Part shown: piece after piece, positions 23,814 through 32,546 of the stretch
Position numbering within the stretch: position 1 is the first letter of the stretch
Layout of the letters: every line of letters starts with the position of its first letter
NCBI GenBank assembly: GCA_025928515.1
Contig: JAICJI010000001.1
Span: forward strand, 1-64,000
DNA length: 64,000 nucleotides
Direction of reading: 5' to 3'
Source of the DNA: Thermoleophilia bacterium
GTDB taxonomy: Bacteria > Actinomycetota > Thermoleophilia > Gaiellales > Gaiellaceae
Program-made: the position numbers and the translations under genes
Notes under the pieces: model-generated
The model's database searches: none
What the model saw: only the letters and a program-made list of their open reading frames with translations
What the model was told of the DNA's origin: nothing

Positions 23814-25169
23814 ATGGCGGCGATCGAGCGGAACAGCGAGATCGGCGAGCGGATCAAAGCCGACGCGAAGCGGTACGTCCTCCATTCCTGGTCGGTGCAG
23901 GACGCGCTCGACCCGATTCCGGTCGCAGGTGCGGAGGGCCGCTACTTCTGGGACTACGACGGGAACAGGTACCTCGACTTCGCGTCGCAGCTGGTCAACG
24001 TCTCGATCGGCCACCAGCACCCGAAGCTCGTCGCGGCGATCAAGGAGCAGGCCGAGCAGCTCTGCACGATCGGGCCGCCGATGGCGACCGAGCCGCGCTC
24101 GACCCTCGCGCGGCTGATCGCCGAGGTGACGCCGGGCGACATCTCCATGACGTTCTTCACGAACGGCGGCGCCGAGGCGAACGAGAACGCGATCAAGCTC
24201 GCCCGCTGGTACACGGGCCGACACAAGATCATCGCCCGCTACCGCAGCTACCACGGCGCGACCGCCGGCGCGATCACCGCCACCGGCGACCCGCGCCGCT
24301 GGCCCGCCGAGCCCGGCATCCCCGGCGTCGTGCGGATGCTCGATCCATTCACCTACCGCTGCCCCGCCGGCCATCCCGACCCGTGCCCCGTCTGCACGGG
24401 GGCGCCGCATCTCGAGGAGATCCTCCAGTACGAAGGGCCGGAGACGGTCGCGGCGGTCATCCTCGAGACGGTGACCGGGACGAACGGCGTCATCGTCCCG
24501 CCCGACGGCTATCTGCAGTCGGTCCGCGAGGTTTGCGACCGCCACGGGATCCTGCTCATCACCGACGAGGTGATGGCGGGCTTCGGCCGCACCGGCACCT
24601 GGTTCGCGGTCGATCACTGGGACGTCGTCCCCGACATCCTGACCATGGCGAAAGGCATCAACTCCGGCTACATCCCGCTCGGCGCGATGGCGGTGCGGGA
24701 GCCGATCGCGGCGTGGATGCGCGACAAGTACTTCGCCGGCGGGCTCACGTACAGCGGGCATCCCCTCGCGTGCGCGGTCGGCGTCGCCTCGATCGAGGCG
24801 TTCCGGGAGGAAGGGATCGTCGAGCACGCGGCCGCCATGGGCCCGGCATTCGAGGAGGCGCTGCACGGGCTCGCCGAGCGGCACCCGTCGATCGGCGAAG
24901 TGCGAGGGCTCGGCTGCTTCTGGGGGCTCGAGCTCGTCCGCAACCGCGAGACGCGCGAGCCGCTCGTCCCGTTCAACGCGAGCGGCGAAGCGGCGGCACC
25001 CGTCGCACGCCTGGCGAAGGCGGCGCTCGAGCGCGGCCTCTATCTCATGACGCACTGGAACGTCGTCATGGTCTGCCCGCCCCTCACGATCACACCCGAG
25101 GAGCTGGCCGAGGGCATCGCCATACTCGACGACGCCGTTGCAATCGCAGACGAGTACTACACCGATTAG
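23814..25169 (+). CDS. Class III aminotransferase, beta-alanine/taurine:pyruvate type
   Basis: A 451-residue PLP enzyme. Landmarks are FTNGGAEANENAIKLARWYTG, YRSYHGATAGAITATGDPRR, ITDEVMAGFGRTGTWFA and the PLP lysine K280 in TMAKGINSGY. The segment CPAGHPDPCPVCTGAPHLEE, with three Cys and two His in 16 residues, is an insert seen in one clade of these enzymes and could bind a metal. Divergent pairing with mmsA points to beta-alanine (product malonate semialdehyde) as the donor; taurine or GABA are alternatives. Leaderless start, no Shine-Dalgarno sequence. Confidence 0.87.
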   Translation: MAAIERNSEIGERIKADAKRYVLHSWSVQDALDPIPVAGAEGRYFWDYDGNRYLDFASQLVNVSIGHQHPKLVAAIKEQAEQLCTIGPPMATEPRSTLARLIAEVTPGDISMTFFTNGGAEANENAIKLARWYTGRHKIIARYRSYHGATAGAITATGDPRRWPAEPGIPGVVRMLDPFTYRCPAGHPDPCPVCTGAPHLEEILQYEGPETVAAVILETVTGTNGVIVPPDGYLQSVREVCDRHGILLITDEVMAGFGRTGTWFAVDHWDVVPDILTMAKGINSGYIPLGAMAVREPIAAWMRDKYFAGGLTYSGHPLACAVGVASIEAFREEGIVEHAAAMGPAFEEALHGLAERHPSIGEVRGLGCFWGLELVRNRETREPLVPFNASGEAAAPVARLAKAALERGLYLMTHWNVVMVCPPLTITPEELAEGIAILDDAVAIADEYYTD

Positions 25170-25317
25170 CGAGCTCCGCCGCGGACCGCTTAGCGAGATC
25201 TGCCCGCGCTGCAACGCCGAGATGGAGTGGCGCCACGGCACGTTCCAGTGCCCGACGTGCCGGTTCAAGGTCGGCTGCTGCGAAGGCGAGACAGGTGACT
25301 GCCGGGACCCGGGCTAG
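25138..25317 (+). CDS. Small zinc-ribbon protein
   Basis: A 59-residue open frame (TTG start inside the aminotransferase end) encodes two Cys pairs, C-P-R-C and C-P-T-C, separated by 16 residues, then a CC and a last Cys: a rubredoxin-like zinc ribbon. The frame holds a coherent ribbon ending in TAG at 25315, while the flanking gene starts overlap it on both sides. The start codon is uncertain because no ribosome site is visible; ATG 25222 would remove the first Cys pair. Function unknown. Confidence 0.5.
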   Translation: MQSQTSTTPISELRRGPLSEICPRCNAEMEWRHGTFQCPTCRFKVGCCEGETGDCRDPG

Positions 25318-25693
25318 GCTCGAGGAGCTCGAGCGCTCGGGGCTCGACCCCCGCTCGAGCGAGCTGCTCGTCGTGCTCTGCTGGCTCGTCAAGGACGACA
25401 TCCCGATCGACGAGGCGGAGCTGAACGGCGCCCGCCGACGCGCGATGTTCGTGCTCGCCGCCGGCGGCGATCCTCATCGCGACGTCGATCTCGACTCGGT
25501 CGCCGCTGAGCGGCTCGCCGGCGAGCTCGACACGCCGGCGCGGCGCGAGCAGCTCGCAGCGGCTCTGGACGATCTGCCGGCCGACGATCTCCCGGCGGTG
25601 AGGGCCGCAGTGGAGCTGCTGCGGGGCGACTTCGAGCTCGCCTGGCGCTCGTTCGCGCTCTCGCTGCTGGCCGATGAGCTCGCGGACGAGTAA
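25295..25693 (+). CDS. Hypothetical helical protein
   Basis: A 132-residue protein made of charged amphipathic helices (ARLEELERSGLD, EAELNGARRRAMFVLAAGG, PARREQLAAALDDLPADDLPAVRAAVELLRGDFELAW), strongly acidic at the C-terminus. No motif or signal. The GTG at 25295 overlaps the end of the zinc-ribbon frame by 23 nt, so the two are likely co-expressed. I do not recognise a family; cytoplasmic location is expected. Confidence 0.5.
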   Translation: MTAGTRARLEELERSGLDPRSSELLVVLCWLVKDDIPIDEAELNGARRRAMFVLAAGGDPHRDVDLDSVAAERLAGELDTPARREQLAAALDDLPADDLPAVRAAVELLRGDFELAWRSFALSLLADELADE

Positions 25694-25727
25694 CCCGCTG
25701 TAAAACCGACTACTCTGGACGCCAGCC

Positions 25728-27686
25728 GTGGCGATCTCGAGACCGGATCCTCGGCGCCGGTTGAAGCTCCCCCGCAATCTGCCGGGTGGGCGGCGACTGC
25801 AGCCGTACTCGCGCGCAGACGCGCCGTATTTCCGCAGCCCCGGCTTTTACCTCCGGGTGGGCGGGCTCGCGGTCGTGGTCGCTGCGGGCCTGTCGCTGCT
25901 GCTCCTGCGCGCGTGGTCGATCCAGGTGCTGCACGGCAGGCAGTACGCGAAGGACGCACACAGCCAGGCGTTCCGGACCGTCGACCTGCTCGGCCAGCGC
26001 GGCGTGATCGTCGACGACGCCAAGCGGGTGATCGCGGGCACGACGGGACATCCCGTCGTCGACGCCGACGCGGCTTCGCTCGGCAGTCGTGGTGTGCACG
26101 GGCACTGGAATCCGAGCGCGGCGGGCCTACGGGCGCTCGGTCGACTCGCGCGCCGAACCGGCAGGTCGCGGGCGGCTCTCGTCGCCCGCATCCGCTCGGG
26201 AATCCTCCACTCTCCTTTCGCGCCGGCCGTCGTGATCCAGCACCCCAGCGCAGCCCTCGCGAACTACCTGCAGGAGCGGCCCGACATCTATCCCGGCTTC
26301 AAGGTCGGGATCGAGGACACCCGGAACTACCCGCAGGACGCGTTCGGCAGCGAGTTCGTCGGCCTGCTCGGACAGGTGACCCTGGATGAGCTCAAGGCGC
26401 ACACCTACAAGGGGGCGCAGGCAGGGGAGGTCGTCGGGCAGAGCGGCGTCGAGGCCGCGTACGACCACATCCTGAACAAGGGCTTCGTCCAGGCACGTGT
26501 TCCCGTCGACTCGATGGGTCACATCGCCGGAGCGCTGCGCGTGCCGCGGCAGAAGCAGCCGCCGACGTTGCAGCTCTCGATCGACACGCGCCTCCAGAAG
26601 GCAGCGCAGAGCGCCCTCGTCTACGGGATGGAGCAGGCGCGGGCGACCGGCCATCGCCCGACCGGCGGCTCCGCAGTCGCGATCGACCCATGGACAGGCG
26701 CGATCAAGGCGATCGTCAGCTTCCCGACCTTCGACCAGAAGCGCGCGGCGAGCAACCCGGCCTACTACTCGCACGTGCTCAACGACAACGTGAGCTTCTC
26801 GGGCTTGAACCGTGCGATCAACGGCGTCTATCCGACCGGCTCGACGTTCAAGCCGATCATCTCCGAGGCGGCTTTGAGCGCGGGGATCATCACGCCCTAC
26901 ACCCCGCAGGCGTGCACCGGCTCGTTCACGCTCGGCGACCACACGTTCTTCAACGTCGAGCGCGGCGCCAACGAGACGATGGACCTGCGGACCGCGCTCG
27001 AGCAGTCCTGCGACACGTGGTTCTACCGGCTCGGCGCGCGGATCTGGGCAGCCGATCCCGCGCGGAAGGCGACCCTGATCCAGAGCTGGGCCCGGAAACT
27101 CGGGCTCGGAGCCCGGCCGCCGGTCGATCTGACAGGCGCCGGCGCCGGCTACCTCCCGATGCCCGGCCGCTACTTCGAGCGGCACTCCGGCACGCCGTAC
27201 ACAGAGGGCCAGGCGGTCAACCTCGCAATCGGCCAGGGCGCGCTCCAGGTCAGCCCGCTGCAGCTCGCCGTCGCCTATTCGGCGCTCGTCAACGGCGGCA
27301 CGGTCGTCCGGCCGCACGTCGGCGAAGCCGTGATCCGCAACGGCGTCCGGCATCTCCTCCATTTCAGGCCCGTGCGCAAGGTGAAGCTCTCGCCGTACAC
27401 GTGGGCGATCAAGCAGGGTCTCTACGACGCGGCCAACAACCCGAGCGGCACCTCGTTCGCGGTCTTCAACGGCTTCCCGATCAAGGTCGCCGGCAAGACG
27501 GGCACCGCCGAGGCGCCGACGGCCGCGAACTCGAACGACCATTCCTGGTACGCGTCGTGGGCGCCGTACAGCCACCCGAGGCTCGTGGTCGTCGCGATGA
27601 TCGAGCACGGCGGCTTCGGTGCGCAGGCGGCCGCGCCGACCGTGAAGAAGATCTACGAGGCCTACTTCCACCCTCACGGCTCCTGA
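25728..27686 (+). CDS. Penicillin-binding protein 2 (transpeptidase, MrdA-like)
   Basis: A 652-residue class B penicillin-binding protein. A basic N-terminus and one membrane helix (about residues 45-66) precede the dimerisation domain (FRTVDLLGQRGVIVDD) and the transpeptidase with S372-T-F-K, the second motif SCDTWFYRLG, and K590-T-G-T. It crosslinks peptidoglycan during wall elongation or division. The GAGSAYLP-like and AIGQGALQVSPLQLA segments are typical of PBP2. No rodA or mreBCD gene is beside it in the window. GTG start with TACTCT about 12 nt upstream, giving a very short leader. Confidence 0.92.
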   Translation: MAISRPDPRRRLKLPRNLPGGRRLQPYSRADAPYFRSPGFYLRVGGLAVVVAAGLSLLLLRAWSIQVLHGRQYAKDAHSQAFRTVDLLGQRGVIVDDAKRVIAGTTGHPVVDADAASLGSRGVHGHWNPSAAGLRALGRLARRTGRSRAALVARIRSGILHSPFAPAVVIQHPSAALANYLQERPDIYPGFKVGIEDTRNYPQDAFGSEFVGLLGQVTLDELKAHTYKGAQAGEVVGQSGVEAAYDHILNKGFVQARVPVDSMGHIAGALRVPRQKQPPTLQLSIDTRLQKAAQSALVYGMEQARATGHRPTGGSAVAIDPWTGAIKAIVSFPTFDQKRAASNPAYYSHVLNDNVSFSGLNRAINGVYPTGSTFKPIISEAALSAGIITPYTPQACTGSFTLGDHTFFNVERGANETMDLRTALEQSCDTWFYRLGARIWAADPARKATLIQSWARKLGLGARPPVDLTGAGAGYLPMPGRYFERHSGTPYTEGQAVNLAIGQGALQVSPLQLAVAYSALVNGGTVVRPHVGEAVIRNGVRHLLHFRPVRKVKLSPYTWAIKQGLYDAANNPSGTSFAVFNGFPIKVAGKTGTAEAPTAANSNDHSWYASWAPYSHPRLVVVAMIEHGGFGAQAAAPTVKKIYEAYFHPHGS

Positions 27687-27745
27687 ACGCAATTCACCCG
27701 CCGCGCGGGATCGAGTGGAACGCCACGCGAGCCGAGAATTCAGCC

Positions 27746-28111
27746 GTGACGACGTCACCTTCGCTCGCGCGGCCGGAGATCCAGGCCGAGCTCATCGCCG
27801 AGGCGCTCGGCTCGGCGAGCGTCGGCTTCCTCGTCTGGGACGAGCACCGGCGCTACGTCGCGGCCAACGCGGCGGCGTGCGACATCCTCGGCACGACGTT
27901 GGAGGAGCTGCTCGGCCGGCAGGTCGGCGCGCATGCCATCGAGGGCCTCGACTCGGTCGACGAAGCGCTCGCCAGCGGCTTCGCTTCGGGCCGAGCGGTG
28001 GTGCAGCGCTCCGAGGGACGGGAGCCGATCGAGGTCTTCTACGCGACGTTCACGACGACGACCGCCGGCATGCCGTTCATGGCGACGGTGATCGCCCCGC
28101 TCGCGACCTAG
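27746..28111 (+). CDS. Single PAS-domain protein
   Basis: A 121-residue protein consisting of one PAS domain: GFLVWDEHRRYVAANAAACDILGTTLEELLGR is the characteristic first half, ending with strands VVQRSEGREPIEVFYA and PFMATVIAPLA. There is no output domain, so it may act by binding a partner or a small ligand. The GTG at 27746 is chosen because it precedes the domain by a short linker; no strong ribosome site is seen. It is convergent with, and overlaps by 4 bp, the methyltransferase at 28108. Confidence 0.72.
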   Translation: MTTSPSLARPEIQAELIAEALGSASVGFLVWDEHRRYVAANAAACDILGTTLEELLGRQVGAHAIEGLDSVDEALASGFASGRAVVQRSEGREPIEVFYATFTTTTAGMPFMATVIAPLAT

Positions 28112-28767
28112 CCTCGGGATCCGACGGCGAGAAACGCCGTCCCGAGGAACAGCTCCGTCCAGGAGACGTCCACGAGCTCTTCCTCCATGGCTGCGCGGAT
28201 CGTCTCCCACGGGCGGCGCTCGACCCACTGGTCGATCGACGCAAACGGCCGCGCCACTGCCATGCCGAGCTGCGTCAACCAGCGAGGGGCGAGCTCGGGA
28301 GCCTTGAGGTCGAGCACGACCCAGCGCCCGCCTCCGGCGAGGGCCGCTGCGCCGTGGGCGATCACCTCGCCGCACTCGGGCACCTGCGACAGGGCGTACG
28401 TGGAGAGGATCGCGTCGACCTCGGTAGGGGACTCGAACGAGGCCGCATCCCCCTGCACGAGGCTGACGTTGCTCCAGCCGTTGCTCTCGACCCGCCGCCC
28501 GGCCTGGGCGAGCATCGCGTCGGTCAGGTCGACGCCGGCGATCCGGCCCGCGGGGCCGATCGCCTGCTCGATCAAGGGGAAGTTCTGGCCGGTGCCGCAG
28601 GCCATGTCGACCACGGTGTCCCCGGGCCGGAGGCCGAGCGCCCGCACGGCGCGGACGCGGTAGATCTGCTGCGGGTAGCCGGGAGCCGGGTAGAGCCGCG
28701 AGGTCACGTTGTAGTGCTTCGCCTTCTTGCGGTACGTCTCGATCAGACGCTCGTGCGTGCGGTCCAT
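28108..28767 (-). CDS. Class I SAM-dependent methyltransferase (UbiE-like)
   Basis: A 219-residue methyltransferase. Motif I is VVDMACGTGQNFPLIE, motif II AGVDLTDAMLAQA, then SLVQGDAASF and AILSTYALSQVPEC. The N-terminus (TYRKKAKHYNVTSRLYPAPG) resembles UbiE/lipid-type methyltransferases acting on hydrophobic substrates. ATG at 28767 lies 5 nt after the stop of the SRPBCC gene, so the two form an operon. Substrate unknown. Confidence 0.82.
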   Translation of the reverse strand: MDRTHERLIETYRKKAKHYNVTSRLYPAPGYPQQIYRVRAVRALGLRPGDTVVDMACGTGQNFPLIEQAIGPAGRIAGVDLTDAMLAQAGRRVESNGWSNVSLVQGDAASFESPTEVDAILSTYALSQVPECGEVIAHGAAALAGGGRWVVLDLKAPELAPRWLTQLGMAVARPFASIDQWVERRPWETIRAAMEEELVDVSWTELFLGTAFLAVGSRG

Positions 28768-28772
28768 CTGGC

Positions 28773-29219
28773 TCAACCGGATTCGACGGCAGCCTTGATC
28801 GCCACCATCTCGACGTCGCTCACGCGCTGAATCCGCTGCTTGAAGAGACCCGCGGGGATCGCACGCATCGGCCCTTCGAGGTCGACCTCGATCCACATCA
28901 GCGTGTCGGTCAGCCCGTCGCCCAGCGGCTCGAGCTCCATGCCCCAGCGCGCCGACGACGTGCCCAACGGTCCGGCGAACGCCATCGAACGAGGCTCGTC
29001 GACGGCGGTCACGTGTTGCGCCCGGCTGCGGCTCGTCCCCAGGATCCCCTTCGCCCGCTGCTCGACGCGCGTGCCCGGCTGCAGGGGCGCGCCTCCGGCA
29101 GTCCGGCACTCGAGCACGGTGGGCGCCCACTCCGGCCAGCGCCCGACATCGCTGAGATACGCCCAGACGTCGGCGGCGCTGCCGGCGATCGTTATGCGGC
29201 TCTCGGTTCTGAATCCCAT
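28773..29219 (-). CDS. SRPBCC (polyketide cyclase/START-like) family protein
   Basis: A 148-residue helix-grip protein: ESRITIAGSAADVWAYLSDVGRWPEWAPTV is the typical opening, with later strands LEPLGDGLTDTLMWIEVDLEG and a C-terminal helix. These proteins bind hydrophobic ligands in a deep cavity; some are cyclases, many have no known reaction. The ATG at 29219 is taken because it starts directly at the domain, with TAGACA 7 nt upstream. First gene of a two-gene operon with a lipid-type methyltransferase. Confidence 0.78.
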   Translation of the reverse strand: MGFRTESRITIAGSAADVWAYLSDVGRWPEWAPTVLECRTAGGAPLQPGTRVEQRAKGILGTSRSRAQHVTAVDEPRSMAFAGPLGTSSARWGMELEPLGDGLTDTLMWIEVDLEGPMRAIPAGLFKQRIQRVSDVEMVAIKAAVESG

Positions 29220-29347
29220 CGCGCCTTGTCTACGACCGGAGCCGCTCGACGGATTGCAGCTTGTCATAGCGCTTCCGGCTGCGCTCGTTGCGGGTGTCAC
29301 GTGGGAATCCGCCGAGTAACGTCCCGCGTACTTCGCAGGAAAGGCTC

Positions 29348-30343
29348 ATGGGAAAAACCCTCGACAACAGACGCGCGCAAGCGTTCTGGCTGCGGGCGCC
29401 GGGCTCCGGAGAGATCCGGCCCGTCGGGCTGCCCGACCCCGGGCCGGATGACGTCGTCGTCCGCACGGTCCGATCGGCGATCAGCCGCGGCACGGAGACG
29501 CTGGTCTTTCGCGGCGCGGTGCCGCCGGATCAGCACACCGAGATGCGGGCGCCGTTCCAGGAGGGCGACTTCCCGGGGCCGCTCAAGTACGGCTACCTCA
29601 ACGTCGGTGCGGTGGAGGAAGGGCCTGCGGAGCTCCGCGGGCGCACCGTCTTCTGCCTCTATCCCCACCAGACCGCCTACGTCGTTCCCGCGGGTGCAGT
29701 TGCACTCGTGCCCGAAGGCGTCCCGGCCACCCGCGCCGTGCTCGCAGGCACCGTCGAGACCGCGGTCAACGCTCTGTGGGACCTGTCCCCGCTCGTCGGC
29801 GACCGGGTCGCCGTGGTCGGCGCGGGGATGGTGGGTTGTTGCGTCGCCCGGCTGCTCCAACGGTTTCCGGCCGTCGAGGTCACCCTCGTGGACGTCGATC
29901 CCGGGCGCGCGGACGTTGCAGCTGCGCTCGGCGTCGACTTCGCCCTGCCCGGCGACGCGAACGGCGGGCTCGACTCCGTCGTGCACACGAGCGCGACGTC
30001 GGCGGGCCTCCAGCGGTCGCTCGAGCTGCTCGCGCCGGAAGGCACCGTGATCGATCTCAGCTGGTACGGAGACACCGAGGTTCGGCTCTCGCTGGGAGGC
30101 GCGTTCCACGCCCGGCGCCTCGGCATCCGCTCGAGCCAGGTGGGCAGCCTCTCCCCCGCTCGCGCTTCACGCCGCACGACGGCCGACCGCCTGGCGGTCG
30201 CCCTGGAGCTCTTGCACGATCCCGCCTTCGACGTGCTCCTCACCGGGGAGTCGCGTTTCGACGAACTGCCGGACGTGATGGCGCGCCTCGCGGATGGGAG
30301 CTTGCCGGCGCTCTGCCACTCGATCACCTACGGCGAGGGCTAG
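29348..30343 (+). CDS. MDR-family (zinc-type alcohol dehydrogenase-like) oxidoreductase, first gene of pterin/riboflavin-like operon
   Basis: A 331-residue medium-chain dehydrogenase/reductase. The N-terminal catalytic domain contains VVRTVRSAISRGTETLVFRG and a YGYLNVGAVEEG segment; the Rossmann part has VVGAGMVGCCVARLLQRFP with GxGxxG and the acidic VDVD end. The usual catalytic-zinc Cys is replaced in the I-S-R-G-T-E loop, so it may be zinc-free. ATG 29348 has AGGAAAGG 5 nt upstream, one of the few clear ribosome sites in the window, and TAACGT further up as a -10 candidate. It starts a seven-gene chain with minimal spacing. Confidence 0.8.
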   Translation: MGKTLDNRRAQAFWLRAPGSGEIRPVGLPDPGPDDVVVRTVRSAISRGTETLVFRGAVPPDQHTEMRAPFQEGDFPGPLKYGYLNVGAVEEGPAELRGRTVFCLYPHQTAYVVPAGAVALVPEGVPATRAVLAGTVETAVNALWDLSPLVGDRVAVVGAGMVGCCVARLLQRFPAVEVTLVDVDPGRADVAAALGVDFALPGDANGGLDSVVHTSATSAGLQRSLELLAPEGTVIDLSWYGDTEVRLSLGGAFHARRLGIRSSQVGSLSPARASRRTTADRLAVALELLHDPAFDVLLTGESRFDELPDVMARLADGSLPALCHSITYGEG

Positions 30344-30346
30344 CGC

Positions 30347-30745
30347 ATGTTCAGCGTGACCGTCCGCGACCACATGCTGATCGCCCACAGCCTGCGCGGC
30401 GAGGCGTTCGGGCCGGCCCAGAGGCTCCACGGCGCGACCTACGTGGTCGACGCGACGTTCCGGCGGGCGGAGCTCGACGCCGACGGCGTGGTCGTCGACA
30501 TCGGGCGAGCGGCCGAGGAGCTGCACGCGGTCGTGGCGGAGCTCGGCTACCGCAATCTCGACGACGAGCCGACCCTCGCGGGCCTGAACACGACGACCGA
30601 GGCGCTCGCGCGCGTGGTCGCGGATCGGCTCGCCGAGCGGGCACAGTCCGGTGCTCTCGGCGACGGCGGCCGCGAGCTCGACGGGCTCGAGGTCACGCTG
30701 CACGAGTCGCACATCGCCTCGGCGACCTACGAGCGTGCCCTGTGA
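30347..30745 (+). CDS. 6-pyruvoyl-tetrahydropterin synthase/QueD-like protein with altered zinc site
   Basis: A 132-residue T-fold protein. IAHSL (H14) and RLHGATY (H28) match the first two zinc His of PTPS/QueD, but the third (HGH) is Ala30 and the catalytic Cys between them is absent (R17 to R26 has no Cys). The C-terminal [11 protein letters not shown] keeps the conserved Glu. It probably binds a pterin-like or GTP-derived compound but may not perform standard PTPS chemistry. Sits 3 nt after the dehydrogenase gene and overlaps the glycosyltransferase by 4 nt. A homologue in a comparable Streptomyces locus (SCO6650) is, from memory, structurally characterised. Confidence 0.78.
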   Translation: MFSVTVRDHMLIAHSLRGEAFGPAQRLHGATYVVDATFRRAELDADGVVVDIGRAAEELHAVVAELGYRNLDDEPTLAGLNTTTEALARVVADRLAERAQSGALGDGGRELDGLEVTLHESHIASATYERAL

Positions 30746-31764
30746 CCGCTGCTGTGCACATGGTCGTCCCGGCCGGAGTCGACGACCCGGCTCGGCCGAG
30801 CGGCGGGAACACGTACGACCGCCGAGTCCGCGACGGCCTCCTCGCCGCGGGCCGGGAGGTGCACGTGCACGAGGTCTCCGGGCCGAACGACGCTCTGGCG
30901 GAAGCGGTGCGGCAGATTCCCGACGGCTCCCTCGTCCTACTCGACGGGCTCGTGGCTTCGCCCGCACCCGACGTGCTCGTTCCGGAGTCGCGGCGCCTGC
31001 GGCTCGTCGCGCTCGTGCACATGCCGTTCGGACAGGCCGAGCCGCACGCGGAGGAAGGCGCAGTGCTCCGGGCGGTCTCGACGGTCGTGACCACGAGTGC
31101 CTGGGCTCGGCGGGTGCTCCTCGACCTCTACGAGCTGCCGGCCGACTCGGTGCACGTCGCAGAGCCGGGCGCCGAGGCGGCCGACCTCGCCCCGGGTACG
31201 GCTGCGGGAGCAGCCCTCCTGTCGGTTGCCGCCGTCATTCCCGGCAAGGGCCACGACGTGCTGCTCGACGCGCTCGCCACGATGCAGAGCCGGCGCTGGC
31301 GCTGCCTCTGCGTCGGCACGATCGAGCGCGACCCGGCTTTCGTCGCGAGCCTGCGGCGCCAGGCCGTGGACGCCGGGATGAACGGCCGCATGCGCTTTTC
31401 GGGCGCGCTGCCCGAAGAGGATCTCGCACGCAGCTACGGCGCGGCCGATCTGCTCGTGCTCCCGTCGCGCTCGGAGACCTACGGGATGGTCGTCACCGAG
31501 GCGCTGGCGCGCGGCCTGCCCGTGATCGCGGCCGAGGTCGGCGGCGTGCCGGAGGCCATGGGGCACGGCGCCGACGGCACCCGGCCGGGCCTGCTCGTCC
31601 CTCCCGAGGACCCGGCTGCGCTCGGCGATGCCCTGCGCGCCTGGCTCGGAGACCCGCGGCTGCGCCGGCAGTTGCGGCAGGCAGCGCGCGAGCGGCGCGA
31701 GTCGCTCGCCGGCTGGTCCGAGACGACTGCGGCCGTAGCAGGCGTCCTGGCGAGGGCGGCATGA
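30742..31764 (+). CDS. GT4-like glycosyltransferase
   Basis: A 340-residue GT-B glycosyltransferase. The N-terminal half has the acceptor domain start ([20 protein letters not shown]); the C-terminal half has [20 protein letters not shown] and the donor-binding [35 protein letters not shown], with E-x7-E around [11 protein letters not shown]. It should move a sugar from a nucleotide sugar to a small molecule or lipid. GTG start in a GTGA overlap with the PTPS-like gene. It suggests the pathway product is glycosylated. Confidence 0.85.
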   Translation: MTAAVHMVVPAGVDDPARPSGGNTYDRRVRDGLLAAGREVHVHEVSGPNDALAEAVRQIPDGSLVLLDGLVASPAPDVLVPESRRLRLVALVHMPFGQAEPHAEEGAVLRAVSTVVTTSAWARRVLLDLYELPADSVHVAEPGAEAADLAPGTAAGAALLSVAAVIPGKGHDVLLDALATMQSRRWRCLCVGTIERDPAFVASLRRQAVDAGMNGRMRFSGALPEEDLARSYGAADLLVLPSRSETYGMVVTEALARGLPVIAAEVGGVPEAMGHGADGTRPGLLVPPEDPAALGDALRAWLGDPRLRRQLRQAARERRESLAGWSETTAAVAGVLARAA

Positions 31765-32546
31765 CGACCGTCGAGACGGTTCGCGTCAGCCCCGACTGGC
31801 TCGAGCTGCGCGAGGGCGCGGACGCGGCGGCGCGCTCGCAGGACCTCGTCCGACTGCTGCGCGACCGGCTGAGCCCGGTGGTGGGCGGGCTGGTCATCCA
31901 CGATCTCGGCTGCGGCACCGGCGCAATGGAGCGATGGCTCGCTCCGCTTCTGCCCGGCCCGCAGGAGTGGATCCTCCACGACCGCGACCCGGAGCTCCTC
32001 GCCCTGGCCGGCGGCGCGACGAGATTGTCCGACGTCACCCGGCTCGAGCAAGACGAGCTCGCCGGTGCGAGTCTCGTCACGGCCTCCGCGCTGCTCGACC
32101 TCCTCACAGAGGACGAGCTCGACGGGCTGGTCGCGGCCTGTTCAGCCGCGGGGTGCCCGGTCCTCTTCGCGCTCTCCGTCACGGGGCGCGTCCAGCTGCT
32201 TCCCGCCGACTCGTTCGACTCGCGAGTCGCGGCCGCGTTCGACGCGCACCAACGGCGGACGACGCCGCGCGGCCGCCTCCTCGGCCCGGACGCCGTCGAC
32301 GCGGCAGTGTCGGCGTTCCGCCGACTCGGCGCCGAAGTCCTCGTCAGGCCGAGCCCTTGGCGCCTCGGCGGTTCCGACGGCGACCTCACGGCCGCGTGGC
32401 TCACCGGCTGGGTGGACGCCGCCTGCGAGCAGGAACCCGGTCTGGCTCCTGACGCCGAGCTCTACCTGCAACGACGTTTCCGAGAGGCCGAGGCCGGTTG
32501 CCTCGCCGTCACCGTCGGGCACGCCGACCTGCTGGTGCTGCCGTGA
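31761..32546 (+). CDS. SAM-dependent methyltransferase of the pterin/riboflavin-like operon
   Basis: A 261-residue class I methyltransferase. Motif I is VIHDLGCGTGAMERWLAPLL and the acidic motif II LHDRDPELLALAGG; SLVTASALLDLLTEDELD is the post-III region. The rest is a helical substrate cap with several Arg (FREAEAGCLAVTVGHADLLVL end). ATG overlaps the previous stop (ATGA). A modification enzyme of the operon's product is the simplest reading; target atom and substrate are unknown. Confidence 0.8.
   Translation: MTTVETVRVSPDWLELREGADAAARSQDLVRLLRDRLSPVVGGLVIHDLGCGTGAMERWLAPLLPGPQEWILHDRDPELLALAGGATRLSDVTRLEQDELAGASLVTASALLDLLTEDELDGLVAACSAAGCPVLFALSVTGRVQLLPADSFDSRVAAAFDAHQRRTTPRGRLLGPDAVDAAVSAFRRLGAEVLVRPSPWRLGGSDGDLTAAWLTGWVDAACEQEPGLAPDAELYLQRRFREAEAGCLAVTVGHADLLVLP

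Noticed and set aside
22284..25268. 994-codon minus-strand frame that joins mmsA to a long N-terminal extension
   Set aside because: The extension is antisense to the aminotransferase at 23814; the leaderless ATG at 23795 gives a normal-length MmsA.
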